DNA of 18,127 nt from DATEZO01 sp035255485 (GCA_035255485.1 DATEZO010000216.1:1-18127), one strand, 5' to 3'; numbered from the stretch's first letter, positions 6,936 to 14,387 are shown. Notes: a model not told the origin generated them from the letters alone. Made by a program: numbers and translations.

Positions 6936-8171
6936 TTAATGGCTTACTTTTTCCCATCCGTATCGAACGGCATCCTTTACGCGCTCCCACGGATGGCCAG
7001 CATTATTCGATTCCCAGTCCTGCTGCACATTGGGCTCGACATCGTTCCAGCCGCGGGTGCGGTAACGTTCGTCATTCGCCAGCCTGGAGCCGTACTGATA
7101 TGCGGGCGCATAGTCTTCATAGCGGCCGCCACTCGCAGCATAATTGGATTGCCAGTGCGTGCGGAAATCGCTATCGTCCAGGGTCATGCCCGTTGTGCCT
7201 TCGGTGCGGGCCCGTATCTCGTTGCCCAACTGTTCAATCTCGACATCGGAACGGCGCACCGAATCGCTAACGGTTTCGGTGCGCTCTTTGACATCCTTGC
7301 CGACCACCACTTCTTCCACCACTCGCGCGGTCTTGGCGATGACTGGCTCTTCCGCCATTTCGCGCACCTCAAACGAAGCATCCTTCATGTTTGCCAGCGA
7401 AGCGTCGGTAGCAGGCTGATCGACCGGGCGACGATTGACCGATACATGTTCTTCGCGTAACTGCACCTGCTCCTGCACGGGTTGCTCGGTGACATGCTGG
7501 TACACCCGTACACCGCCGCGCTGTACTACACGCTTTCCAACCTGCAATTCTTCCTGAATCACTGGAATTGCAGTCTTGCCTTCAGTGCTGCCGCCGGTAC
7601 GAATATCGGTGTCACGCATCTGATCCGCTTTCATGCTGCTGGTTGCACCTTGTATCTGATCCGGCGTCATATCCGGCATCCTGGCTTGCGTGCCGCTTTC
7701 CATGCCGCTTGAGGCATAGCGGCTGCGCTCTTGCGCGATTTCGGCATCGGACATTACCGGTGCGGAAGCCTGATATTCTGACCAGCCCTGGCTTTGCCAT
7801 TGCGATGCACGCTCATCGACATCGAACGGCTCATGGCGATTCATGATTTCGGTTGCGCGTTCGCTTTCGGCATCGGAATCGGCATGTACTGTCAGCAAAT
7901 AACTGCCGCGGCGGATCGCTTCGGAATATTTATCTGCATGCTGTTCATGTTCCGGTGAGCCGAACAGCGACCGGAAAAATCCTGCAATGCTGCCGGTAAT
8001 GCCTTCGTCTTCGCTGCGGTGGCTGCGCAGGGCTTCCTCTCGTGCTTCGCGGGTGTCCTGCACCGGGCTCAGATTCACATGTTCGATCGAAAATCCATTA
8101 TTTGTCAGTTCATTCAGCGCCTCCTGCGCCTGCGAATAATTGTCGTATACGCCAACTACAGTATGTGCCAT
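6936..8171 (-). CDS. YsnF/AvaK (DUF2382) domain stress protein
   Basis: The 411-residue, highly charged protein is probably cytoplasmic, with no signal peptide or membrane segment. Residues 1-115 (MAHTVVGVYDNYSQAQEALNE start; GSYLLTVHADSDAESERATEIMNRH later) resemble the general-stress-protein 17M-like module. Residues about 200-310 are a DUF2382/YsnF domain with two similar halves (IPVIQEELQVGKRVVQRGG..., then ...VIAKTARVVEEVVVGKDVKERTE). The last 90 residues are rich in Tyr, Trp, Asn and Asp (FRTHWQSNYAASGGRYEDYAP) and look low-complexity. DUF2382 proteins are linked to stress responses, but their biochemistry is not established. An AAAGGAG ribosome binding site supports the ATG at 8171. 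It lies 53 bp downstream of a second DUF2382 gene, probably in one operon. Confidence 0.85.
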   Translation of the reverse strand: MAHTVVGVYDNYSQAQEALNELTNNGFSIEHVNLSPVQDTREAREEALRSHRSEDEGITGSIAGFFRSLFGSPEHEQHADKYSEAIRRGSYLLTVHADSDAESERATEIMNRHEPFDVDERASQWQSQGWSEYQASAPVMSDAEIAQERSRYASSGMESGTQARMPDMTPDQIQGATSSMKADQMRDTDIRTGGSTEGKTAIPVIQEELQVGKRVVQRGGVRVYQHVTEQPVQEQVQLREEHVSVNRRPVDQPATDASLANMKDASFEVREMAEEPVIAKTARVVEEVVVGKDVKERTETVSDSVRRSDVEIEQLGNEIRARTEGTTGMTLDDSDFRTHWQSNYAASGGRYEDYAPAYQYGSRLANDERYRTRGWNDVEPNVQQDWESNNAGHPWERVKDAVRYGWEKVSH

Positions 8172-8224
8172 GACTTTCTCCTTTAACGTATTCGCCGGCG
8201 CGGTTGCCGGCCCGTGTTGCTAAT

Positions 8225-8834
8225 TTAAGAGTCGGAATGTGGGGCCTGAGTTGCGTCATTCCCTCCCTCGTTGAAACGTTCCACTGAAACCTGTTCTTCC
8301 TTCAGTACGATGGCTTGCGGCGCACGCACTTCCCGTTGCCGCCGTGTAATGCGTACCTCTTCCTTCAGCCGCATTCGTTTTTCCACCACCAGCACTTCTT
8401 CCAGCACCGGCACCACCAGCGTATCGCCGTCGTAATGCGCGATGGGTAGCGCAGCAGCATCGACCATCTGTCCGCATGCCACGCGCTCAACTTCCAAGTC
8501 ATCCTGCATCAGTACCGGATCAACGATCTGTTTACGCTCGATTACCGTCTTGTTGATGCGGACACCTTTGCCTGTATCGATCCGCTGCTTGCCGACCTCC
8601 AGTTTCCTGCATGACCGGTATCGTCTGCAGTCTGTCTTCCACTGGCTGCACGAATGCGAATGGCAGGCGATATGTGCCATCCGGCTGCAACGCCAATGCG
8701 CTGACCGGAAGAATCATTTCGTGGCCGTCATCAAGGCGGATCGCTGCGTTCAATTCATGCTTGCCGGCCTGGATCGCCACGACTTTTGCCTGGCGTCCGG
8801 TGGCATCACACAATTGCGTACCAGGGATCGGCAT
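8225..8834 (-). pseudogene. Second DUF2382 (YsnF-like) gene, frameshifted
   Basis: The upstream part (from the ATG at 8834, with GAGGAAAG six bases before it) encodes about 77 residues: a beta-rich PRC-barrel-like start (MPIPGTQLCDATGRQAKVVA...) that runs into IPVMQE. The remaining 125 residues (LEVGKQRIDTGKGVRINK... to HSDS-stop) lie in another frame and form a DUF2382 domain. The break is at 8602-8606. The intact neighbour has CAGGAAGAATTG at the matching point (VIQEELQVGK), whereas here it reads CAGGAAACTGGAG. Restoring two bases (GA) would give a 203-residue protein. Either the gene is inactive or the base calls are wrong. The broken frames could also be made separately, but nothing supports this. 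A longer frame starting at 8915 exists but lacks a good ribosome binding site. Confidence 0.78.
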
Positions 8835-9076
8835 GTTGCTTTCCTCAATGCCCTTGCCTTGGTTAAATTGCTGCATGAAGGATTTTCCCGCTGAAGGATA
8901 ATCCTGTCTTTGCATGCAAATAATGGGCCTGGCAGAAAAGCAGTTAAGGCTTGCCGAAGCGAGTACGACCCTGTATTTCTTGCGTCAACTGCGTAAAAAT
9001 TGCATGCCGCATGCAGTACGAACTTAATGGGGTCGGCATACTCTCATCGATATTCGCAACTTTGCAGGAGACATTC
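8835..9076. promoter_or_regulatory. Divergent promoter region of the stress cluster
   Basis: About 240 bp separate the minus-strand DUF2382 operon from the plus-strand glycine-zipper gene, so both promoters should be here. A perfect 12-bp palindrome, TTTGCATGCAAA, lies at 8909-8920, and a second palindromic site, TGCATG-CCG-CATGCA, lies at 9001-9015. The shared TGCATG core suggests a common binding protein, but this is inference. No sigma-70 promoter could be assigned with confidence. Confidence 0.35.
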
Positions 9077-9634
9077 ATGGCAACCATCATCGCCGGTCGT
9101 TTCCAGCAGCAGACGCAGGTGCAGGAAGTGATTTCCGAACTGCTGCGAAACGGATTTCAGGAGCAGCATGTCAGCTCCTTTTATGTCAATCCCGCCGGCC
9201 AGCATGACCTGCATCCGATTGGCGGCGACCGGGATCAATCGCCGGGGACGCAGGAAAGCGGCAAGGGCATGGCCGCCGGTGAGGCAATTGGCGGCGCACT
9301 CGGGGCAGCGGCGGGCATGGCGGCCGCACCACTGGCGGGGCCGGCGAGCGTGATCGCCGGTGTGTTGGTCGGCGCGCATGCAGGATCACTGCCCGGCACG
9401 CTATCGCACATGGCCGATGCTGATGAGACACCGCTGGAACGCCACTCCGGCATGCTGGTTGCCGCCGAGGTCGGCAATGCGGCCGATGAGGCAGATGCAA
9501 TCGCCACTTTAAGAGCGTTCGGCGCTTGCGATATTGAACGCGCGGATGGTGTCATCGAGAATGGCGACTGGAGTGATTTTGATCCGCTCAGCACGCCAGT
9601 ACTGGTTGATCAACCGCCTGAGCAGCGGCCCTGA
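9077..9634 (+). CDS. Glycine-zipper protein with 17M-like N-terminal module
   Basis: The 185-residue protein opens with MATIIAGRFQQQTQVQEVIS and continues ELLRNGFQEQHVSSFYV. This parallels the N-terminus of the YsnF-like protein at 6936-8171 (VGVYDNYSQAQEALNELTNNGFSIEHVNL). Residues about 64-104 are a Gly/Ala-rich helical stretch (GEAIGGALGAAAGMAAAPLAGPA) of the glycine-zipper type, which can insert into or pack against membranes. A C-terminal module (MLVAAEVGNAADEADAIATL...GACDIERADG) resembles the tail of the same 17M-like domain, so the zipper appears to be inserted in it. GCAGGAG six bases before the ATG fixes the start; the longer frame from 8951 is unlikely. Function is unknown; stress association is inferred from the neighbourhood. 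Confidence 0.78.
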   Translation: MATIIAGRFQQQTQVQEVISELLRNGFQEQHVSSFYVNPAGQHDLHPIGGDRDQSPGTQESGKGMAAGEAIGGALGAAAGMAAAPLAGPASVIAGVLVGAHAGSLPGTLSHMADADETPLERHSGMLVAAEVGNAADEADAIATLRAFGACDIERADGVIENGDWSDFDPLSTPVLVDQPPEQRP

Positions 9635-10140
9635 ACACCGGCATCTTCACATTAGCCATGAGAATTCGATGCGTCATGCATTATGCGGATGGTTCCGGAT
9701 GCTTCTCGCGAGAAAAACCATGGTGCTCCCTCTTGCGGCTTGTCGGGTTTGACGGAAGGTTCGAGCTGGCCGTGCCTGCCAAAGGTAGCCGGTACTGATG
9801 TGCTTGATCAACCCGAGATGCGGATGCGCTGCCATGGCGATGTGCAATGCGCTGCGTCAGCCGCTTTTCCCGATCCGGGAACGTGTTTTATCATGGTTGA
9901 ATACCATATGGTGTATTTTTAAACAGCCGCATCTTTATTCCGCAACCAATATTGTTTCATGGCATACTCCCCTATCACACCGTGATTCCAGAGGGCCTGG
10001 GCTGGTTGAATTCTTGTTGTGTCATTTTCGCGGCGGTTAGCGGGAATCGATTGGCTTTTGCACTGCTGCAGCGAAGTGAAGCCATAACAGTGTGTAAGAA
10101 CCATCCTGGAAATCCGGAAATCATGCGGTAAAAACCCGCT
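9635..10140. other. Intergenic stretch without a recognised gene
   Basis: About 500 bp lie between the convergent glycine-zipper gene and priA. Short frames on both strands have no family character. One 13-codon frame on the minus strand (about 9919-9960, MKQYWLRNKDAAV) has a GGGGAG ribosome binding site but is too short to claim as a gene. A short GCGG/CCGC stem (10125-10139) lies just after the priA stop and is weak as a terminator. No clear intrinsic terminator was found for either gene. Confidence 0.45.
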
Positions 10141-12168
10141 TCAGATATCCACCGGATCGACTTCCAGCGACCACTTCGCAGGCGTCTTGATCTGGCGCAG
10201 CGCCGCCAGCCAGGCTTTCAGAAATGTCTGCAAAGCGGGGCGCGAAGCCGATTCGACCAGCAGTTGCGCCCGATCCACGTTGGCAACGCGGGTCATGCTC
10301 ATCGGAATCGGATCGTTGATCGTGATGCCCGGTTGCTCCAGGCATTGGCTGGCGGCTTGCAGGAATTCGAGCGCGATGTGCAGCTCTTTTGCTTCGGCCC
10401 GCAGCAACGCCTGGTAAATGAAAGGCGGCAAGCCGGCGTGGCGGCGCTCTTCCAGCATGGCAGCAGCGAACCGGTCGTAATCGTGCGTCAGCGCTGCACC
10501 ATACAGCGGATGCTGCGGGTAGCGGGTCTGGATCAGCACTTCGCTCGGATTGCCGCGCTCTTTTTGTGCCACGCGCCCGGCACGCCCGGCAACCTGCATC
10601 AATTGTGCAAACAGCCGCTCGCCGGCGCGGTAATCCTGCGAAAACAGGGCGGTATCCGGGTTCAGGATGCCGACCAGCGTCAGGTTCTGGAAATCATGGC
10701 CCTTGGCAACCATTTGGGTGCCGACCAGGATATCCACTTCGCCCCGGTGGACAGTGGCGAAGGCGGCTTGCGCGCTACCTTTCAGGCGCGTCGAATCGGC
10801 ATCGATGCGCAGGATGCGCGCCGCCGGGAACCGGCGCTGCAAGCCTTCCTCGATGCGCTGCGTGCCGCGCCCCAGCGGCTGGATATCGACATTGCCGCAG
10901 GTCGGGCAGGCACGCGGAATGCGCTGCTCCAGGCCGCAGTGATGGCAGCGCAGCCGGTGATCCGGCTTGTGCAATACCATGAAGGCGGTGCAGCGGATGC
11001 AATTACTGACCCAGCCGCAGGCATCGCAGGCGATCACCGGGGCATAGCCGCGCCGGTTCAGAAACAGCAGCGATTGTTCGCCGCAGTCCAGCCGCCGCTC
11101 GATCGCGGTGATCAGGGTGGACGTCAGGCCCTCGATCGGCTTGTCCTTTTCCAGATTGATCAGCCGGACCTTGGGCAGGACCGCATCGCGGACGGCGCGT
11201 TCGCGCAAGGCTAGCGTGCGATAGCGGCCCGACTGCGCATGCTGCCAGGTTTCCAGCGACGGCGTCGCCGATCCCAGCACGATCGGTATCTGCAACTGGT
11301 GCGCGCGCCAGACCGCCAGGTCGCGCGCCGAATAGCGCAAGCCTTCCTGCTGCTTGTACGAGGGATCGTGTTCTTCATCGATCACGATCAGCCGCAACTG
11401 CGGCAGCGATGCCAGGATGGCAAGCCGGGTGCCGAGCACGATACGGGCCTGGCCCAGATGCGCCGCCAGCCAGTGCGCCAGTCGTTCGCCTTCGGCCAGG
11501 CCGCTATGCAGCGTGGCGATGCCGATGCCAGGAAAGCGTGCCCGCACATTGGCTTCGAGCTGCGGTGTCAGGTTGATTTCGGGCACCAGGATCAGCACCT
11601 GCGCATCTGCCTGGCGGGCCAGCACGCTGGCCGCGCCTTGCAGATAGACTTCGGTCTTGCCGCTGCCGGTGACGCCATACAACAGGATCGGCGCAAAACC
11701 CTGGGCCTGCCCGATCGCCTCCACTGCTTGCCGCTGATCCGGATTGAGCAAGGCCGGATCGACTGGTATCGCATTGTCGTGGGATGACGCGCTCCGGCAC
11801 TTTTTCAGCGCGCGATCGAGCGCAGTGGTCTTGGGCGCGCGCAAATTCTTCGGGATGCCGGGTAGCACGACTTCCCCAAGCGGGCGCTGGTAATAATCAG
11901 CCGCAAAACTGCATAACGCCCGCCAGCTGGCCGACAACGGCGCAAGCTGGAAGCGCACCGCGAGAACGTCTCTGAGCTTGTCGAGCGGTATGTCGCTGCG
12001 ACAGTCCACCTCGATGATCATGCCGACTACCTCGCGCCGCCCGAACGGTATCAACGCCAGTTGGCCTGGCTGCGGCAATACCGAAGCCGACGCGGGGATA
12101 ATCCAGCGATAGTCGAACAGCAAGTTGACCGGCGAATCAAGTGCGATTTTGAGTATGCAATATTCCAC
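10141..12168 (-). CDS. priA: Primosomal protein N' (replication restart DNA helicase)
   Basis: PriA recognises stalled forks, remodels them with its 3'-to-5' helicase and loads the replisome through PriB/DnaT-type partners. From the GTG start the protein has about 675 residues. It contains an N-terminal DNA-binding domain (ILKIALDSPVNLLFDYRW...), Walker A GVTGSGKTE (165-173), DEEH box (264-267), and motif III GSATPSLETW. Paired zinc-binding cysteines (CDACGWVSNCIRC...CHHC...CPTC, about 381-424) and C-terminal helicase motifs QMVAKGHDF and QVAGRAGR complete the family pattern. No ATG lies at the expected place. GTG at 12168 puts the family start (MEYCILKIALD) in register, while TTG at 12189 would add seven residues. 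It lies next to a DnaA-box-rich region 60-95 bp upstream, so DnaA control of this gene is possible. Confidence 0.95.
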   Translation of the reverse strand: MEYCILKIALDSPVNLLFDYRWIIPASASVLPQPGQLALIPFGRREVVGMIIEVDCRSDIPLDKLRDVLAVRFQLAPLSASWRALCSFAADYYQRPLGEVVLPGIPKNLRAPKTTALDRALKKCRSASSHDNAIPVDPALLNPDQRQAVEAIGQAQGFAPILLYGVTGSGKTEVYLQGAASVLARQADAQVLILVPEINLTPQLEANVRARFPGIGIATLHSGLAEGERLAHWLAAHLGQARIVLGTRLAILASLPQLRLIVIDEEHDPSYKQQEGLRYSARDLAVWRAHQLQIPIVLGSATPSLETWQHAQSGRYRTLALRERAVRDAVLPKVRLINLEKDKPIEGLTSTLITAIERRLDCGEQSLLFLNRRGYAPVIACDACGWVSNCIRCTAFMVLHKPDHRLRCHHCGLEQRIPRACPTCGNVDIQPLGRGTQRIEEGLQRRFPAARILRIDADSTRLKGSAQAAFATVHRGEVDILVGTQMVAKGHDFQNLTLVGILNPDTALFSQDYRAGERLFAQLMQVAGRAGRVAQKERGNPSEVLIQTRYPQHPLYGAALTHDYDRFAAAMLEERRHAGLPPFIYQALLRAEAKELHIALEFLQAASQCLEQPGITINDPIPMSMTRVANVDRAQLLVESASRPALQTFLKAWLAALRQIKTPAKWSLEVDPVDI

Positions 12169-12194
12169 GGACTTAATGTAATACTTCAATAAAT

Positions 12195-12272
12195 GCGCTA
12201 ACTCCCGGTTTCATAAGCGCTTTTTTAACTATCCACAAATTCTGTGGATAACTTTGTGGAGAACCCTCACTT
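12195..12272. repeat. Direct repeat copy 1 (DnaA-box module)
   Basis: This copy starts GCGCTAACT and includes GTTTCATAAGC, a T-run, AACTATCCACA, TGTGGATAACTTTGTGGA and CACTTGA. All these blocks recur in order in copy 2, about 435 bp to the right. Differences are mostly scattered substitutions, which suggests an old duplication held by selection on the box-containing core. Confidence 0.85.
12229..12263. promoter_or_regulatory. DnaA-box cluster 1
   Basis: Three DnaA-box-like 9-mers lie here: CTATCCACA (12229-12237, one mismatch), TGTGGATAA (12243-12251, perfect reverse match to TTATCCACA) and TGTGGAGAA (12255-12263, one mismatch). The first two face each other as an inverted pair and the third follows the second after three bases. 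Confidence 0.75.
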
Positions 12273-12324
12273 GATCGCCGTCAAGTCCGGGACGGATAAA
12301 GGGTGCGATCCTTTGAGAAAAGCC

Positions 12325-12440
12325 ATAACAAAAAATTTCTTTATATAAATCAGAGACTTAAAATATTTTCGCAGAGACGAAAAAATAAATCGTCATAAAT
12401 ATTTTCACGATTTCATGTTTCTGCATTTTTGTGAATAAGT
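12325..12440. other. AT-rich tract, candidate DNA unwinding element
   Basis: The stretch is dominated by A and T (for example AAAAAATTTCTTTATATAAA and AAATATTTTC motifs) in a GC-rich neighbourhood. It lies directly beside DnaA-box cluster 1 and ends with TGTGAATAA (12430-12438), the reverse of TTATTCACA, which fits the TTATNCACA DnaA-box consensus. Bacterial origins typically pair DnaA boxes with such an easily melted tract. Its role here is inferred from position and composition only. Confidence 0.5.
12430..12438 (-). promoter_or_regulatory. Isolated DnaA box (TTATTCACA)
   Basis: On the minus strand the 9-mer reads TTATTCACA, a full match to the TTATNCACA consensus. It sits about 175 bp from cluster 1; an equivalent box sits at the same distance from cluster 2 (12863-12871). 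Confidence 0.6.
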
Positions 12441-12629
12441 CGAGTGGAAACACTTGAAAAGTAAAGCGGTTTTGTGTTAATTGCATGCAAGCTTCTTGGT
12501 TTTTGCGCTTGTCGCCAGCGTGAGGTCCATGCACATGGGCATCTTGAAAAAATATGGCCACTTGGCGAAGGGCTATCCGAAAGAAATTGCTGCAAAATAA
12601 CAAAAAGTTAATGTGAAACATGAAAAGAC

Positions 12630-12711
12630 GCGCTAACTATTCGTTTCATAAGCATTTTTTCAACTATCCACAGAAACTGTGGATAACTTTGTGGACAAGC
12701 CCCACTTGACA
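12630..12711. repeat. Direct repeat copy 2 (DnaA-box module)
   Basis: This is the second copy of the module at 12195-12272. It shares GCGCTAACT, GTTTCATAAGC, AACTATCCACA, CTGTGGATAACTTTGTGGA and CACTTGA in the same order and spacing. The inverted pair here has perfect 9-bp arms: TATCCACAG-AAA-CTGTGGATA (12665-12685). Confidence 0.85.
12664..12698. promoter_or_regulatory. DnaA-box cluster 2
   Basis: Three DnaA-box-like 9-mers occur here: CTATCCACA (12664-12672), TGTGGATAA (12678-12686, perfect reverse box) and TGTGGACAA (12690-12698, one mismatch). The orientation and spacing are the same as in cluster 1. Confidence 0.75.
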
Positions 12712-12862
12712 CGCCGCAGCGCTAGGCGCTATGCGGGTTTCAATAAAATGCCGAAATGGAAAGCAGTAATTTATTCTTTTAAAATCAACGACTTGCAAAC
12801 TGCGAAAATAACTGGAAAAAAATTCTTGATGAAAATTTTTTTGCTATGCACCATCGCAAATT

Positions 12863-12871
12863 TGTGAATAA
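12863..12871 (-). promoter_or_regulatory. Isolated DnaA box (TTATTCACA), second copy
   Basis: TGTGAATAA on the plus strand is TTATTCACA on the minus strand. It lies 433 bp from the equivalent box at 12430-12438, which shows that the duplicated unit spans more than the conserved core. It closes the second AT-rich tract. Confidence 0.6.
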
Positions 12872-13006
12872 GATGTTAGTACCCACACCGGAAAGCGCGA
12901 CATTTACCAGTTTGCGCGGAATGACGAGGTGGCGTATCGGCGCGCCGCAAGCATGGTTGAAGCCAGCAGGCCCGTTCATGGCGCTGGCGGCAGGCGATGC
13001 CGGTTT

Positions 13007-13036
13007 GTCATTCCTGCGGTTGCCAGCAGGAATGAC
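13007..13036. repeat. Inverted repeat GTCATTCC...GGAATGAC next to the hemE stop
   Basis: GTCATTCCTGC (13007-13017) and GCAGGAATGAC (13026-13036) are perfect 11-bp arms around an 8-base loop. It ends 11 bp from the hemE stop codon. Short ATTCC/GGAAT inverted repeats of this kind occur as dispersed repeats in betaproteobacteria (for example Neisseria dRS3-like elements). A lone GGAATGAC also occurs near 12918. It could act as a hemE terminator, though no T-run follows on the minus strand. Confidence 0.5.
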
Positions 13037-13047
13037 GTAACGTCGGG

Positions 13048-14130
13048 TCAGCGATGCAATGCGCGGCTCAAGTCATGCACGGCATCAACCAGCGTCGAAA
13101 CGGCCTCGGGCGGCGTGAATTGCGAAATGCCGTGGCCCAGATTGAAAACATGGCCGCTGCCTGGCCGGTGCTGTCCGAACGATGCCAGCACTTTTCCCAC
13201 TTCGGCCCGGATCTGCTCCGGATTGGCAAACAGCGCTGCCGGATCGAGATTGCCCTGCAACGCCACTTTATGCCCCACGCGGGCGCGTGCCTGGGCCAGA
13301 TTCACGGTCCAGTCGAGGCCCACCGCATCCGCGCCGCAATCAGCAATCTGTTCCAGCCACAGGCCGCCGCCTTTGGTAAAGACGATGCTGGGAATCCGTA
13401 CGCCATCGTGCTCGCGTTTCAGCTGGCGCACTACTTCGCGCATCCACGCCAGGGAAAATTCCTGGTAAGCGCCATCGGCCAGTGCTCCGCCCCAAGTGTC
13501 GAAAATCATCACGGCCTGCGCGCCGGCGTCAATCTGTGCATTCAGATAGGCGGCCACGGCGGCGGTATTGGTCTTCAGGATATGCCGCATCAGGTCAGGG
13601 CGGTTGTACAGCATGGTCTTGACGGTGCGGAAGTCGTCCGACCCGCCACCTTCGACCATGTAGCAGGCCAGCGTCCACGGACTGCCGGAAAAGCCGATCA
13701 GCGGCACGCGGCCATCCAGTTCGGTGCGGATTTGCGTCACCGCGTCGAACACGTATTGCAACTTGCCGAGATCGGGTGCGCGCAATGCCATCACCGCCTG
13801 CTCGTCGCGCAGGGGATGCGCGAATTTCGGCCCTTCGCCTTCGGCAAAGGACAAACCCAGTCCCATCGCATCGGGCACGGTCAGGATGTCGGAAAACAGG
13901 ATCGCTGCGTCCAGCGCGTAGCGGTCCAGTGGCTGCAGCGTGACTGCGGTGGCATAGTCCGGATTGGTCGCCAGGCCCATAAAGGAACCGGCGCGCTTGC
14001 GGGTATCCCGGTATTCCGGCAGATAGCGCCCGGCCTGACGCATCAGCCACAGCGGCGTATAGTCGGTTGGCTGGCGCAGCAGCGCGCGCAGGAAGGTATC
14101 GTTTTTGAGGGGAGCAAATTTGGATGGCAT
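13048..14130 (-). CDS. hemE: Uroporphyrinogen decarboxylase
   Basis: HemE removes four carboxyl groups from uroporphyrinogen III to give coproporphyrinogen III in heme synthesis; it is a cytoplasmic homodimer without cofactors. The 360-residue length is normal. The signature LMRQAGRYLPEYR lies at about 29-41, GFSGSPWTLACYMVEGGG lies mid-protein, and IFDTWGGAL follows later. Near the C-terminus LQGNLDPAALFA and NLGHGISQFTPPEAV are also family motifs. The ATG at 14130 gives the family-typical MPSKFAPLKNDTFLRALLRQ start, although the upstream Shine-Dalgarno sequence is weak. It is transcribed toward the DnaA-box region and priA. No other heme genes are in the window. Confidence 0.97.
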   Translation of the reverse strand: MPSKFAPLKNDTFLRALLRQPTDYTPLWLMRQAGRYLPEYRDTRKRAGSFMGLATNPDYATAVTLQPLDRYALDAAILFSDILTVPDAMGLGLSFAEGEGPKFAHPLRDEQAVMALRAPDLGKLQYVFDAVTQIRTELDGRVPLIGFSGSPWTLACYMVEGGGSDDFRTVKTMLYNRPDLMRHILKTNTAAVAAYLNAQIDAGAQAVMIFDTWGGALADGAYQEFSLAWMREVVRQLKREHDGVRIPSIVFTKGGGLWLEQIADCGADAVGLDWTVNLAQARARVGHKVALQGNLDPAALFANPEQIRAEVGKVLASFGQHRPGSGHVFNLGHGISQFTPPEAVSTLVDAVHDLSRALHR

Positions 14131-14387
14131 GGCGTCACTTTCAATAAGCCGCCATTATCGCCGATGCCGGGCACTTCCGGATATGCCTCGATGCAAGGCT
14201 GTCGCTGCGGTGCGCAGGGCTTGACAACACCGGTTCATCCACGAAAGAGGCGAAAACGCAACGATGCAAGGGCATGCCGGGCTGGCGGGCGCGGTGCGAT
14301 GGAGCCCCGGAAACAGCGCGTTGGTCGAGCACCGGCGTTAACAGCCGAGGCGCAGCAGGTAGCGCAACAATCCACTTCCCGGGGCGC

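Larger units (their letters stand above)
12190..13047. other. Large non-coding region between priA and hemE with origin-like structure
   Basis: This 0.86-kb stretch has no credible gene. It contains two copies of a DnaA-box module about 434 bp apart, a strongly AT-rich tract (about 12325-12480), another AT-rich tract (about 12765-12875), and a short inverted repeat beside the hemE end. The composition contrasts sharply with the GC-rich genes on either side. A chromosomal replication origin, a secondary DnaA-binding (titration) locus, or DnaA control of priA are the leading explanations. Confidence 0.7.

Noticed and set aside
10264..11214. Plus-strand frame of 316 codons
   Set aside because: Antisense to the priA helicase region, with no family signature.
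12358..12621. Minus-strand frame of 87 codons in the priA-hemE gap
   Set aside because: It crosses the AT-rich tract and one DnaA box, has no good ribosome binding site and no recognisable domain; random frame in AT-rich DNA is more likely.
12665..12685. The TATCCACAG/CTGTGGATA hairpin as a transcription terminator
   Set aside because: The stem is AT-rich and short, no T-run follows, and the exact DnaA-box consensus with a third box beside it explains the palindrome better.
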